Source of the DNA: Corynebacterium sp. Marseille-P4321
GTDB taxonomy: Bacteria; Actinomycetota; Actinomycetes; Mycobacteriales; Mycobacteriaceae
NCBI RefSeq assembly: GCF_903645305.1
Contig: NZ_CAHJXO010000002.1
Span: 310,001-374,000 of the forward strand
Direction of reading: 5' to 3'
Length of the DNA: 64,000 bases
Below, piece after piece: positions 1 to 8,573 of this stretch (positions within the stretch are counted from its first letter, which is position 1; the number at the start of each line of letters is the position of its first letter). The notes under the pieces were generated by a model. The model was not told the origin of the DNA, did no database searches, and was given only the letters and a program-made list of their open reading frames with translations. A program made the translations under genes and the position numbers.

Positions 1-2
1 AG

Positions 3-983
3 GCCGCGTTGTTCTCGGATTTCGCAGGCCAGCGCGGCTCGAGCTACTTCGAGGTGGTACTTGAGGCCAACCCGCTGAATTCCTCGTGGCGCGTGCGTCG
101 CCGCGGCACTGCGGAGCGCCCCGGGCCGGTGCTTGGCGAAATCGCACCGGAGTTGCGCGCGCTGTTTCCAGAGGTGGAGCGTGTGCACACCTCGCTGCTG
201 CGCCCGGTCACCCTCGCGGCGGTGAAGCTGCAGACGGATTCGGGCCGCTTCGACGTGGACGTGCTGCTTCCCGAGCCGCAGCTCGTGGTACCGCGCAACG
301 ACGCCCCGGAAACCGCCGCGGTGCTTCCGGCCGGCGACATGTTCGTCGTGGACACCTCCACAGGCGAATTCGACGCCGACGAGCTCGCCTCCCGCTCCCC
401 CGGACAGTGGTTGGTGGGCTTGCAGCTTATCGACGGCTCCGTGGTGGCCACCCTCTCCGGCCGCGTACTGGGAAGCTTCGCCGAAAGCGACAACGACACC
501 CTCGCGGAATGGGCTCAAGGGTTTGAACCCGGCGGCCTTTGGGCGCGAGCTGTGTTGCTCGACGGTATGGCCGCACTCGACGCCGGCGCCCCCGAGGAAG
601 GCGCCGCCGAGGTGCCGGCGCTTTCTGCGCCCGATCAGCGCGGCGGCGGCGCGCTGCACCCGTGGCAGCTCATCGAGTTCCCCGACGGCGGCTGGGCCGT
701 GAGCGTGGTGCGTGACGCCGCGGTGGATCCGGGCGACATCGTCAAGCCACGCCACACTGCCCGCTACGTCTCGCTGGAAGGCGAGGCCCGCCCCGAAGAA
801 CTCGGCGCGCCGACCGAGATGTTCAACCGCGTGGAGCACCCGGAGCCAGCCCCGGGCCGGCAAGTGGTTTCCGCGCCCGCCACCCACGCCGCACAACGCG
901 GCGAGTACCTCACCGAGGTGGAGAAGGTGCAGCTGCGGCGGCGCAATGATGTGAAGCGGCGCGGTGGGCGGCACCGTCGATAA
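3..983 (+). CDS. hypothetical protein, 5' end outside the window
   Basis: The frame is open from the first complete codon, so the true start probably lies upstream; a TTG at 9 is possible but has no visible ribosome binding site. The product is acidic and soluble, with no signal peptide or membrane segment. It seems to hold two similar segments, each ending in a Gly-rich strand-loop before a variable linker, and a basic C-terminal tail. I do not recognise the family. The last codons (CGT CGA TAA) lie inside a copy of the 11-base repeat, and a second copy in opposite orientation lies at 425-435, where it encodes LID. Confidence 0.7.
   Translation, partial: AALFSDFAGQRGSSYFEVVLEANPLNSSWRVRRRGTAERPGPVLGEIAPELRALFPEVERVHTSLLRPVTLAAVKLQTDSGRFDVDVLLPEPQLVVPRNDAPETAAVLPAGDMFVVDTSTGEFDADELASRSPGQWLVGLQLIDGSVVATLSGRVLGSFAESDNDTLAEWAQGFEPGGLWARAVLLDGMAALDAGAPEEGAAEVPALSAPDQRGGGALHPWQLIEFPDGGWAVSVVRDAAVDPGDIVKPRHTARYVSLEGEARPEELGAPTEMFNRVEHPEPAPGRQVVSAPATHAAQRGEYLTEVEKVQLRRRNDVKRRGGRHRR
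425..435 (+). repeat. first of 12 copies of the 11-mer GCTTATCGACG
   Basis: Plus-orientation copies start at 425, 6539, 32026, 32824, 60408 and 61469. Minus-orientation copies (CGTCGATAAGC) start at 975, 3411, 5198, 11053, 12331 and 22703. About 0.03 copies would be expected by chance in 64 kb at roughly 62% GC. Within genes it reads mostly as Leu-Ile-Asp (CTT ATC GAC) or, from the other strand, Ser-Ile-Ser (TCG ATA AGC), using Leu and Ile codons that are unusual in GC-rich corynebacteria. No exact copy occurs between 33 and 60 kb. Function is unknown; an uptake-type or protein-binding site is inferred. Confidence 0.85.
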
Positions 984-1039
984 GCAAAAGCTCCTACCAT
1001 GGGTGGCGTACGATTTCCCCGACCGTGAAGGAGCACATC

Positions 1040-1459
1040 ATGGCTGACAACGGCCCCAACCCGTACGTTGTTGATATTGAGAAGGCGACGCTGGACAACG
1101 AGGCGTTCCGCGACACCCTGTGGACCGGCAAGAACCTCCAGCTGACGGTCATGACCATCCCGCCGGGCGGCGAGATCGGCGCCGAGATCCACGAAGGCCA
1201 CGACCAGTTCCTGCGCCTCGAAGAGGGCGAGCTGCGCGCGCAGCTCGGCGCATCCGAGAACGACCTCGAAGTCGACCAGGTCATCGGCGCGGACTGGGCC
1301 GCGTTCGTGCCGAGCGGCAAGTGGCACAACTTCGTCAACGAGTCGGACAAGCCGGCGAAGCTGTACTCCATCTACGCACCGCCAGAGCACGAGCCGGGTA
1401 CCCGCCACGAGACGAAGGACGAGGCGGACAACGACCCGCAGGAGACCGCGGGCGTCTAA
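1040..1459 (+). CDS. cupin domain protein
   Basis: A 139-residue single-domain cupin. Cupin motif 1 is visible as PPGGEIGAEIHEGHDQF followed by an acidic LEEGE stretch, and motif 2 as VPSGKWHNFVN, giving the His/Glu/His metal-binding set of small bicupin-like barrels. Such proteins are metal-dependent isomerases, dioxygenases or sugar-binding proteins; the substrate here cannot be told. The ATG at 1040 is preferred because GAAGGAG lies 8 bases upstream; the frame also has a GTG at 1025 inside that ribosome binding site. The C-terminal 25 residues are acidic and probably disordered. Monocistronic between a hypothetical gene and a secreted protein gene. Confidence 0.85.
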   Translation: MADNGPNPYVVDIEKATLDNEAFRDTLWTGKNLQLTVMTIPPGGEIGAEIHEGHDQFLRLEEGELRAQLGASENDLEVDQVIGADWAAFVPSGKWHNFVNESDKPAKLYSIYAPPEHEPGTRHETKDEADNDPQETAGV

Positions 1460-1545
1460 CCGCGCGCGCCCGCCGCGGCTGGTGCTAGAGTCAGCCTGGC
1501 CAGCAGACTCCTAAGAAGTCTTCCTCACACCTGTCTTAGAAGGCG

Positions 1546-3057
1546 ATGTCCACCATGCCACGGCTCCTCTCGGCCCCTGCCCGTTTCACCCCCGCCCTGC
1601 TCTGCGCCGCCACCGCGGGCGCTGTCGCCGCAGCCTCCGCTGGTGTGCCGGCGCTGGCGCAATCGAGTGTGGAAGAGCTGATCCCGGGTTCGTCGGCAAG
1701 CACCAGCCCCGGAGACCCTGGAGACAGGGAACGCGTGAGCAACCGGTTGCCGCAGAAGAAATCATCCGGTGTGTACCAGATGGAAAACGGCACGACCATC
1801 CAAATCATGGACGACGTGGTGGGGACACACTCCGCCCACGTCGGCTTCCGGGCCGGCGACCTCGGCGCAATGGCACCCATCGGCGAGGGCGAGGAATTCG
1901 CCATGATCTTCGGCGACTCGTTCACTCTAGGCTTCGGCAGAGGCCAATGGATGAGCCCCGTCGGCGTCGTGGCGAAGATGGATGAGGACGGATTCATTCA
2001 AATCCTGCGCCCGCTGAATGCGGGCGACAAGGTGAAGCAGATGTTCACCTACGTCCACGGCGACTCCATGGTCACGCTGCTGCCCTCCGACGTGATCAAC
2101 ATCAACGGCACCCTGTACCTCCAGGCAATGTGGAACCAGGGTCTGCACAACGTCCTGCGCACCGAGATTTACAAGTCCACCGACAACGGCCGGACTTGGA
2201 CCTCAGTTGCGGTGACCCCGCACTCCTACATGGGCGGCAAAGGCGACCTGATCACATGGGATAAAGGTCCCGACGGCTACATCTACGTGATGAGCTCCTC
2301 CTTCACCCGCACCGACCCGGTGTACCTCTCGCGCTTCAAGCCCCAAGACATCGGCGACCGCAGCAAGTGGGAACTTTTCAACAAGTTCGACGGCACCTGG
2401 GGCGACGAGGGCTGGCCGGTGCTGAACAACGTCAAAGCCGGCGAGATGAACCTGCGCTTCATCGACGGGCACTGGGTGATGGTGATGTTCAACCAGGAGA
2501 CGTTGTCGGTGGAGGTGCGCATCTCCGAGAACATCGACGTGGACTGGGAACAGGTTCCGGTTGCCACCGTGGCCCAGCACGGTTCGTGGGTCTTTCCGCA
2601 AACCCCGATGAACTGGTCGCAGCCCTACGGCGGCTACATCGTGCCGGGTTCCACCCTGGACAACATGGACATTGTGATCTCGCAGTGGAACACGGGCAAC
2701 AACTCCCGCTACACCTCCACCCAGTTCAACGTGAAGGGCCTGGACACCTTCTTCGGCGTGGAGCGCAAGGCCGTGGAGGACAACTCCGTCATCGAGGTGG
2801 AGGAAACCCCCGCCGAGGAGACCGACGACATGCGCGCCGAGGACAATCTCGTAGAGAACCAGCCGGAGGTGTTCGTCCCCGCCCCGCCGGCCGGCGAGGG
2901 CGAGCAGCAGAAAGGCTCGAGCGAGCAGGGCAAGACCGCCGCGATTGTGCTCGGCTCCCTCGCCGCGATCGGCCTGGCAGGCGCGGCTGCTTACCCGCTG
3001 TACGCGCCGATGCTGAAGGGCTTCCTGCCGCCGCAGCTCGCGGCGATGCTGCCGTAG
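1546..3057 (+). CDS. secreted DUF4185 domain protein with C-terminal membrane anchor
   Basis: A 503-residue exported protein. Residues 1-40 form a signal peptide with Arg-rich start, an Ala-rich hydrophobic core and a likely cleavage near ALAQS. The body (about residues 75-390) matches the DUF4185 five-bladed propeller family, with repeated Asp/Trp-rich turns such as GDSFTLGFG and STDNGRTWTS. An acidic Glu/Pro linker (about 400-465) precedes a hydrophobic helix (AAIVLGSLAAIGLAGAAAY) near the end, so the propeller is probably displayed outside the membrane. Family members resemble glycosidase-like propellers, but activity is unproven. ATG at 1546 has AGAAGG just upstream; ATG at 1555 is an alternative. 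Confidence 0.8.
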   Translation: MSTMPRLLSAPARFTPALLCAATAGAVAAASAGVPALAQSSVEELIPGSSASTSPGDPGDRERVSNRLPQKKSSGVYQMENGTTIQIMDDVVGTHSAHVGFRAGDLGAMAPIGEGEEFAMIFGDSFTLGFGRGQWMSPVGVVAKMDEDGFIQILRPLNAGDKVKQMFTYVHGDSMVTLLPSDVININGTLYLQAMWNQGLHNVLRTEIYKSTDNGRTWTSVAVTPHSYMGGKGDLITWDKGPDGYIYVMSSSFTRTDPVYLSRFKPQDIGDRSKWELFNKFDGTWGDEGWPVLNNVKAGEMNLRFIDGHWVMVMFNQETLSVEVRISENIDVDWEQVPVATVAQHGSWVFPQTPMNWSQPYGGYIVPGSTLDNMDIVISQWNTGNNSRYTSTQFNVKGLDTFFGVERKAVEDNSVIEVEETPAEETDDMRAEDNLVENQPEVFVPAPPAGEGEQQKGSSEQGKTAAIVLGSLAAIGLAGAAAYPLYAPMLKGFLPPQLAAMLP

Positions 3058-3103
3058 CACCTGGCTGCGCCGGGGCCAATCACCACCCAGTAACATCGGC
3101 GCA

Positions 3104-4582
3104 GTGACGCGCACGCAGACTGAACCCCGCGGCGGGCAACGCTCGCCCTGGCCCGCATTGTGGACGATGATGCTGGGCTTTTTCATGATCCTGGTGGATT
3201 CCACCATCGTCTCCGTGGCAATCCCCGCGATCTCCGCCGACCTCGGGGCGAGCTACAACGAGGTCATCTGGGTCAACTCCGCGTACCTGCTCGCCTATGC
3301 CGTTCCGCTGCTCATCACGGGCCGCCTGGGCGACCGGTTCGGCCCCCGCACGATCTACCTCGCCGGTTTGGCGCTGTTCACCGCGTCGTCGTTCGCGTGC
3401 GGTTTGGCGTCGTCGATAAGCATGCTCATCGTTGCGCGGGCGTTCCAGGGGTTCGGTGGCGCGATGGTCACCCCGCAGTCCATGTCGGTGATGATCCGCA
3501 CGTTCTCCCCCGAGCAGCGCGGCAGCGCCATGGGTGTGTGGGGTGCCACAGCCGGGTTGGCCACCATCACCGGCCCGCTTTTGGGCGGATTGCTTGTCGA
3601 CGCAGCCGGCTGGCCCTGGATCTTCTTCGTCAACGTCCCCATTGGCGTGCTCGGGCTTGCGCTCGCGTGGGTGTTCGTGCCGAAGCTCGAGCGCACCAAC
3701 CGCCACTTCGACTGGGTGGGCGTAGTTTTAAGCGCCTCCGCGATGTTTTGCCTGGTGTTCGGTATCCAAGAAGCTGAGCGCTTCGGGTGGGACTGGCGCG
3801 TGTGGGCGTTGCTGGCCGCGGGGTTGGTCATGGGCGTGATATTTTTCCGCACTCAGGGCAGGCTTGGCGACGAGGCGCTGGTCCCGCTGCGCCTCTTCGC
3901 CGACCGCAACTTCACGCTCGCCGGCGCAACCATCGCTACAGTCGGTTTCGCGGTGTCCACCTACATCATCCCGTGGATGATCTACGTACAGACAGTGCAG
4001 GAGTACTCCCCCACCCGCGCCGCACTACTCGTCTTGCCGTCGGGGCTTGTCTCGGCTGTACTCAGCCCGTGGATCGGCAAGCTGACCAACACGCACGACC
4101 CGAAGCCGTTCGCCATCGCGGGCCTTGCCACCATCGCCGCGACTATCGGCGCGAGCGCGTTGATCACCGACCCTGCGACGGATCCGCGCTGGATGTACCT
4201 CATCGCCGTGTTCTACGGCGTGGGCAATTCGCTGGTGTGGGGCCCGCTTTCCATGGTTGCCACCCGCAACCTCGACGGCCGCCTCGCCGGCGCGGGTTCA
4301 AGCGTGTACAACACGATGCGCCAGATCGGCGCGGTGATCGGCTCAGCGGCCATTGCGGCGATGATGTCGCGGCAGATTGCACGGCAGCTTGGCGACGGCT
4401 CCGCTACCCAACCCGGCATCCAAGGCCCCCTGCCAGAACCCCTTCACGCGCCGTTTGCGCAAGCGATGGCCACCACAATGTGGCTGCCCGCGGCCGTCAT
4501 CCTCGTCGGCGCGGGGCTCGCCTGCTGTTTCGCTAAGACGCAGGCGTGGAACTTAGAGCAGAACTCTGAGCAATCGCGCTAG
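3104..4582 (+). CDS. MFS drug-efflux transporter, DHA2 (14-helix) family
   Basis: A 492-residue polytopic membrane protein with the length and hydrophobic pattern of 14-TM EmrB/QacA-type proton-drug antiporters. Motif A is visible after helix 2 as GRLGDRFGPR, and a motif-C-like Gly/Pro stretch (TAGLATITGPLLGGLL) lies in helix 5. It is expected to export hydrophobic or cationic compounds; substrate unknown. Start is a GTG 46 bases after the DUF4185 gene. The stop codon TAG is directly abutted by the stop of the opposing PNPOx-like gene, so the two end tail to tail with zero spacing. It contains one 11-mer copy at 3411-3421. Confidence 0.88.
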   Translation: MTRTQTEPRGGQRSPWPALWTMMLGFFMILVDSTIVSVAIPAISADLGASYNEVIWVNSAYLLAYAVPLLITGRLGDRFGPRTIYLAGLALFTASSFACGLASSISMLIVARAFQGFGGAMVTPQSMSVMIRTFSPEQRGSAMGVWGATAGLATITGPLLGGLLVDAAGWPWIFFVNVPIGVLGLALAWVFVPKLERTNRHFDWVGVVLSASAMFCLVFGIQEAERFGWDWRVWALLAAGLVMGVIFFRTQGRLGDEALVPLRLFADRNFTLAGATIATVGFAVSTYIIPWMIYVQTVQEYSPTRAALLVLPSGLVSAVLSPWIGKLTNTHDPKPFAIAGLATIAATIGASALITDPATDPRWMYLIAVFYGVGNSLVWGPLSMVATRNLDGRLAGAGSSVYNTMRQIGAVIGSAAIAAMMSRQIARQLGDGSATQPGIQGPLPEPLHAPFAQAMATTMWLPAAVILVGAGLACCFAKTQAWNLEQNSEQSR

Positions 4583-5086
4583 TTAAAGGAACCACTCGCG
4601 TCGCCACGAGCCCTCGTCGTCAAGCTTGAATGCGATGCGCTCCGCCTCCCAGCGATCAGTGAAGTGGAAGAACTCGAACGTTTTGGGCATTACGCACCAC
4701 AGGTTGAAGCGCTCGCCTTCCACCACCCGCTTCGCGTGGCCGCGGACACGCACTGCGCGGCCGATGGGCTGCCACCAGAAATTCAGCGCCCCGACCAAGG
4801 TGCTTTCCAACTGGCGCACCTTCGCGCTTTCGGCACCGGTACCGAAGTGGAACCCGTCCGAATCCAAATACATCAGGTCCATGATTCGCGCGTCCGGCAT
4901 CCCGTCCTCGTCCACGGTGGCGACAGTGGCCGCGCGAACATTACCCACCCCACGCTGGGCTGCCTCGTCGAACCAGCTGGCAAACAGCCGATTCGGGTCC
5001 GCCGGGACGTTGTTCACGTCTAACGACCCCATCGATTCATGCACGTAGGGCAGGTGGTCCATGTACTCCCGCGACACATACATCAT
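4583..5086 (-). CDS. pyridoxamine 5'-phosphate oxidase-like flavoprotein (copy 1)
   Basis: A 167-residue protein of the PNPOx-like split-barrel fold. The N-terminal MMYVSREYMDHLPYVHES is followed by the FMN-binding core: ATVDEDGMPDARIMDL, then FHFGTGAESAKVRQLE and LNFWWQPIGRAVRVRG, which match the phosphate and isoalloxazine contacts of PdxH. It lacks the classic long PdxH C-terminus, so it may be a general FMN-dependent oxidoreductase rather than vitamin B6 synthase. It is a tandem paralogue of the next gene (same length, alignable throughout). The two are separated by 135 bases holding a long hairpin. Confidence 0.82.
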   Translation of the reverse strand: MMYVSREYMDHLPYVHESMGSLDVNNVPADPNRLFASWFDEAAQRGVGNVRAATVATVDEDGMPDARIMDLMYLDSDGFHFGTGAESAKVRQLESTLVGALNFWWQPIGRAVRVRGHAKRVVEGERFNLWCVMPKTFEFFHFTDRWEAERIAFKLDDEGSWRREWFL

Positions 5087-5164
5087 GGGACCACATCATA
5101 CTGGCCTAGCTGGCGCTGTCATGCGGTTTGAGCTGCGACGTTATTCACTTTTCTGGCAGTGAGA

Positions 5165-5218
5165 AGGGCGGTTGCTTACACGGCTGCGTCGATTAGCCGT
5201 CGATAAGCATCCGCCCTT
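5165..5218. terminator. long interrupted hairpin terminator carrying the 11-mer
   Basis: Between the two PNPOx-like genes three nested stems pair: AAGGGCGG with CCGCCCTT, TGCTTA with TAAGCA, and ACGGCT with AGCCGT. On the plus strand it runs into a T tract, and on the minus strand it follows the stop of copy 2. One arm contains an exact 11-mer (5198-5208), and an 11-mer differing at one base sits in direct orientation next to it (5187-5197). Confidence 0.7.
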
Positions 5219-5221
5219 TTT

Positions 5222-5725
5222 CTAAATCTCGCGGTGCTGCCACTCGCCCGCTTCGTCGCGGAAGTACGCGACGCGCTCGGAGTTGAGCCTGTCGGCGGCG
5301 AGTTGGAAAAACTCGAACTGATCAGGCTCGATGCACCACAGGTTGAAGCGGTCGCCGTCCACCTTGCGGCGGGTATTGCCGCGCACACGCACCGCGCGAC
5401 GCACCGGCTGCCACCAAAAATTCAGCGCTGCGCCGGTGTTCTTCTCCATCTGGCGCACCTTAGCGGTATCGGCTGCGGTGCCGAAGTGGAACCCGTTCGA
5501 ATCCAAAAACGCCAAGTCGACCGTTCGGGCGTCGGGCCTGCCCTCCGTGTCCACCGTGGCCACTGTCACCGCGCGCGCATCGAGCACCCCGTTGTCCACC
5601 GCGTTCGTGAACCACTTGGCGAACAGGCGGTTCGGGTCGTCGGGCAGGTCCGAGGTGTCGAAGTGGCCACTCGACTCCTGGAGGTTGGGCAAGGAGTCGA
5701 TGTAATCCGGCGACAAGTACATCAT
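5222..5725 (-). CDS. pyridoxamine 5'-phosphate oxidase-like flavoprotein (copy 2)
   Basis: A 167-residue tandem paralogue of the downstream gene. The start is placed at the ATG-ATG of MMYLSPDYIDSLPNLQES because it aligns with copy 1; the open frame extends further upstream to 5776. The FMN-site segments are conserved: ATVDTEGRPDARTVDL, FHFGTAADTAKVRQME and LNFWWQPVRRAVRVRG. Copy 2 is presumably an FMN-dependent oxidase or reductase of the same type, kept after duplication with moderate divergence. A long hairpin just after the stop is a likely terminator. Confidence 0.82.
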   Translation of the reverse strand: MMYLSPDYIDSLPNLQESSGHFDTSDLPDDPNRLFAKWFTNAVDNGVLDARAVTVATVDTEGRPDARTVDLAFLDSNGFHFGTAADTAKVRQMEKNTGAALNFWWQPVRRAVRVRGNTRRKVDGDRFNLWCIEPDQFEFFQLAADRLNSERVAYFRDEAGEWQHREI

Positions 5726-5828
5726 GGCAGCCATCGTAACAGCCGAAAGGCGATATTCCGGGCGGCTAATGTGCAACGTAGTTCACATGCGCTGTGGAAA
5801 GTAGCGCACCCGGGGTAGACAGGGACGC

Positions 5829-6653
5829 ATGGTTCGACAGGAGTGGCGCAAACCCCGCGCGGAGAAAACGCGCATCGCGGGCACGTACCCCATCGACACC
5901 GGCGAGGCGCGCATCGTCGCCGATCCTGAGCGCGACGGCGGTTACACCCTCGAGGTAAACCGGGTCCCCTCGTCGTATGTGGTGCCCGGCGCGCCCGAGG
6001 TGCTCGAATTCGAGTACATGCGCGATATCGCCGAGATTGTCGCGGCGTGGGCGCCTCGGCCGCCGTGGACCGCGGTGCATCTCGGCGCGGCGGGGTGTGC
6101 GTTGCCGAGTTACTTCGCGCACCGCTTCGGCAACCGCAACGTCGCGGTGGAACTCGACCGCGGCCTCGCCACGTTGGTGCGGCGTGCCTTCGACCCGCCC
6201 GTGGAACTGAAAATAGCCGACGCCCGCACCTTCACCCACGCGCTTCCCGCGAGTTCAGTCGATGTAATCATCCGCGATGTCTTCGCCGGCCCCGACACTC
6301 CGCGCGCCCTGACCACAGTTGAGTTTTACCGTCGCGTGCGCCGCGCGCTGCGTCCCGGCGGGTTGTTTGTGGCCAACATCGGCGACCGCGAGGGGCTTTC
6401 CGAAACCCGCGCGGAGCTGGCCGGTCTGGCCGAGGTATTCACCTTCACCGGTGCCAAAGTCGCCGCGAACGCGTACGGCAACGTGGTAGTCGCCGCCTCC
6501 GATGCCCCGCTCCCACACGGTCTCAAGCAGGGGCAATTGCTTATCGACGGTGCTCCCGCCCGCCACGACCCCACCCTAAAATTCAAACTCCGTCCCCAGC
6601 GAGGGCTGATAGAACGCGGCCTGCTGCGCGGTGACGTGGGTGAAATGTGTTGA
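5829..6653 (+). CDS. spermidine-synthase-like SAM-dependent enzyme
   Basis: A 274-residue Rossmann methyltransferase-fold protein of the spermidine synthase (polyamine aminopropyltransferase) superfamily. The cofactor loop is AVHLGAAGCALPSYFA, the acidic residue after strand 2 is in NVAVELDRGL, and the catalytic-loop region is VDVIIRDVFAGPDTP. The N-terminal tetramerisation domain of true SpeE is short, as in orphan actinobacterial homologues, so the amine substrate is uncertain. The last 25 residues look like a read-through tail: they run 78 bases into the 3' end of the opposing 2H phosphoesterase gene. An 11-mer at 6539 encodes LID. Confidence 0.78.
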   Translation: MVRQEWRKPRAEKTRIAGTYPIDTGEARIVADPERDGGYTLEVNRVPSSYVVPGAPEVLEFEYMRDIAEIVAAWAPRPPWTAVHLGAAGCALPSYFAHRFGNRNVAVELDRGLATLVRRAFDPPVELKIADARTFTHALPASSVDVIIRDVFAGPDTPRALTTVEFYRRVRRALRPGGLFVANIGDREGLSETRAELAGLAEVFTFTGAKVAANAYGNVVVAASDAPLPHGLKQGQLLIDGAPARHDPTLKFKLRPQRGLIERGLLRGDVGEMC

Positions 6654-7067
6654 GGTGACCTCCCCCAGTGCGGCGATGTAGCCGGGTACTTCCGCCTTCG
6701 GGATGCGCAGCCCCATAGTGAGGTGCGGGATCCACCGCTCCCCTCGCCCCTCCGGGTTCAGTGCGCTGAGTTTCCGCGCGGCGGTTTCAAGTTCTTCCGG
6801 CGCCTCGAGCAGCCACGCGACAGTTTGCTTCGACTTCGTTCCGAACACCACCACCCCAGCTCGGCGCAGCTGGGAGGGCAGAAGCGGTGGGAGCAGAACG
6901 GTCGCCTCCCCCACCACCTTCCGATGCATCTGCGGGGCGAACGTCACCGAGATGTGGGGGCGCTGACGCTGTTCCGGGAACCCGCGCTGCGCGAGCTCCG
7001 CGTAGATCGCCCGGACAGCCTCTTCCTCATCGGGTGGCAGGCGCAGCAGGATGTTCTCGGGTGACAC
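6576..7067 (-). CDS. 2'-5' RNA ligase / 2H phosphoesterase family protein
   Basis: About 163 residues with the two hallmark HxT/S motifs of the 2H superfamily, RPHISVTF and IPHLTMGL, separated by the usual distance of roughly 85 residues. Family members act on 2',5' or cyclic phosphodiesters of RNA or nucleotides. The start is uncertain: the frame stays open into the upstream MFS gene, and I place it at the GTG of VSPENILLRL, 17 bases after the MFS stop, though no good ribosome binding site is seen. It probably shares a transcript with the MFS gene. Its 3' end overlaps the opposing spermidine-synthase-like gene. Confidence 0.72.
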   Translation of the reverse strand: MSPENILLRLPPDEEEAVRAIYAELAQRGFPEQRQRPHISVTFAPQMHRKVVGEATVLLPPLLPSQLRRAGVVVFGTKSKQTVAWLLEAPEELETAARKLSALNPEGRGERWIPHLTMGLRIPKAEVPGYIAALGEVTSTHFTHVTAQQAAFYQPSLGTEFEF

Positions 7068-7084
7068 GGACGGACGGATGGTTT

Positions 7085-8428
7085 CTATGTGTTGCGCGGG
7101 GCCACGTCGGCTGCCGGGGCTGCCATCCGCGCAGCGTCCGGCGCCCAGATATCGCGGATCTTGTGCACCGACAAAAGCAGGCCGGTCAGGATGAGCGCAG
7201 TAATCACAGGCACCGAGAGGAAGCCCCAGAAGTAGCCGCCGGTGAGATCCGGCACCAGGCCCCACACCGGAGCACCGGCGGACAGGCCCACTGGGTAGGC
7301 CATGCCCAAAATCGCCCAGATTTGCGCGTACTCGCGCTGGCCGAAGGCGCGTTCCACCACTAGCGGCGGTGCCACGCTTCCCGCGGCGTTACCGAGGGCG
7401 ATCATGAGAATTGCAATGACGAACAGCGACGGGGTCTTCGCGAACGCCCAGATCACCGCACCGACGGCGAAAAGACCAAGCGTGATGATCATGGCGGCGT
7501 TCAGGCCGAGTTTGTCCACCAACCACCCCACCAGCGGCTTGTACGGGATGAGCAGCACGGTGGCCAGCACCACGATCACGGAAGCGAGCTGCGGACTGAA
7601 CTTGATGCCCCACGGCTCTCCCGCGAGGTAGTTCACCGCGTGCAGGTTCATCGCGTGCAGGATGCCAAGGATGAACAGGCTGGCCATGAGCACGTAGAAC
7701 CATAGGTTCACCACCGCTACATCGCGACGCATACCCGGGTCGAGGCGGCTCGATTCCGTCTTTTCCGTTGCATCGGCCTGCCCCGCGCCGAACGCCTCCA
7801 TACCGTGGTCTTCCGGCGCGTTGCGGATGAGGAAGAGCGACGGCAGGATCGTCGACACCGCCATAAGGATAGCCAGGATGAAGATGGTGGAGCGCCAGCC
7901 GATGCCGACAATCAGCGGCGGAACGATCAGGCCCAGGATCACTCCGCCAAAACCTGAGCCGGCGAGGACGAGGCCCATCATGGAGCCACGCTTCTCTACG
8001 AACCAGCGGTTGATCACCACAATCGGCACGAATTGCACACTCATGCCCACGCCGATGCCCATCACCAAGCCGGCGAGATAGAAAGCCCACAAGGAGGATG
8101 CCGCGCCGAAGAGCACCAGGCCAGCCGTGGCGACGATGCCGCCCAGAATCATTAGCCCCTGCGCCTTGAGCTTGTTAATCAGCGCACCGGCGAGCGGCAT
8201 CGCCAGAGCTGAGGCCAAGCCGTAGATGGTGTAGTAGACGAGGAAAGCAGAGCTGGACCAACTCGGATACTCCGCGAGCACCGCGGGAGTAAAAAAGACG
8301 AGACCGGTCAGGGTGATACCAAAACCGATCTCGGAGAGTGCAGCGCCCGCAACCACACGTTTGTGGGTGCGCGGGACCTTTCGTGTTTCGGCCGTAGTTG
8401 GCTCCACCACACCCGTGGTTGAAGTCAT
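7085..8428 (-). CDS. MFS transporter, OFA-like (copy 1)
   Basis: A 447-residue 12-TM major facilitator resembling the oxalate/formate antiporter and monocarboxylate porter group, with GVGMSVQFVPIVVINRWF in helix 4-5 and a central loop rich in charged residues (about 205-230). It likely moves a small carboxylate or related anion; substrate not determinable. A strong GAAGGAGG ribosome binding site precedes the ATG. It is a close tandem paralogue of the next gene (shared segments such as YTIYGLASAL / YTIYGIASAL and PVGLSAGA / PIGLSAGA). Confidence 0.85.
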   Translation of the reverse strand: MTSTTGVVEPTTAETRKVPRTHKRVVAGAALSEIGFGITLTGLVFFTPAVLAEYPSWSSSAFLVYYTIYGLASALAMPLAGALINKLKAQGLMILGGIVATAGLVLFGAASSLWAFYLAGLVMGIGVGMSVQFVPIVVINRWFVEKRGSMMGLVLAGSGFGGVILGLIVPPLIVGIGWRSTIFILAILMAVSTILPSLFLIRNAPEDHGMEAFGAGQADATEKTESSRLDPGMRRDVAVVNLWFYVLMASLFILGILHAMNLHAVNYLAGEPWGIKFSPQLASVIVVLATVLLIPYKPLVGWLVDKLGLNAAMIITLGLFAVGAVIWAFAKTPSLFVIAILMIALGNAAGSVAPPLVVERAFGQREYAQIWAILGMAYPVGLSAGAPVWGLVPDLTGGYFWGFLSVPVITALILTGLLLSVHKIRDIWAPDAARMAAPAADVAPRNT

Positions 8429-8573
8429 CGCCGGACCTCCTTCAAGTGTGATGTGTGTGAAATCTCCTACCTAAAGATAGCAAGATCCTTCTGACCGCGG
8501 GCGACGGTTTCTGTCATGTGGCAGAAAGGCGTGGTCAGAGACGCTTAGCGCACCCCTGGTGTGCGAAATTTTG

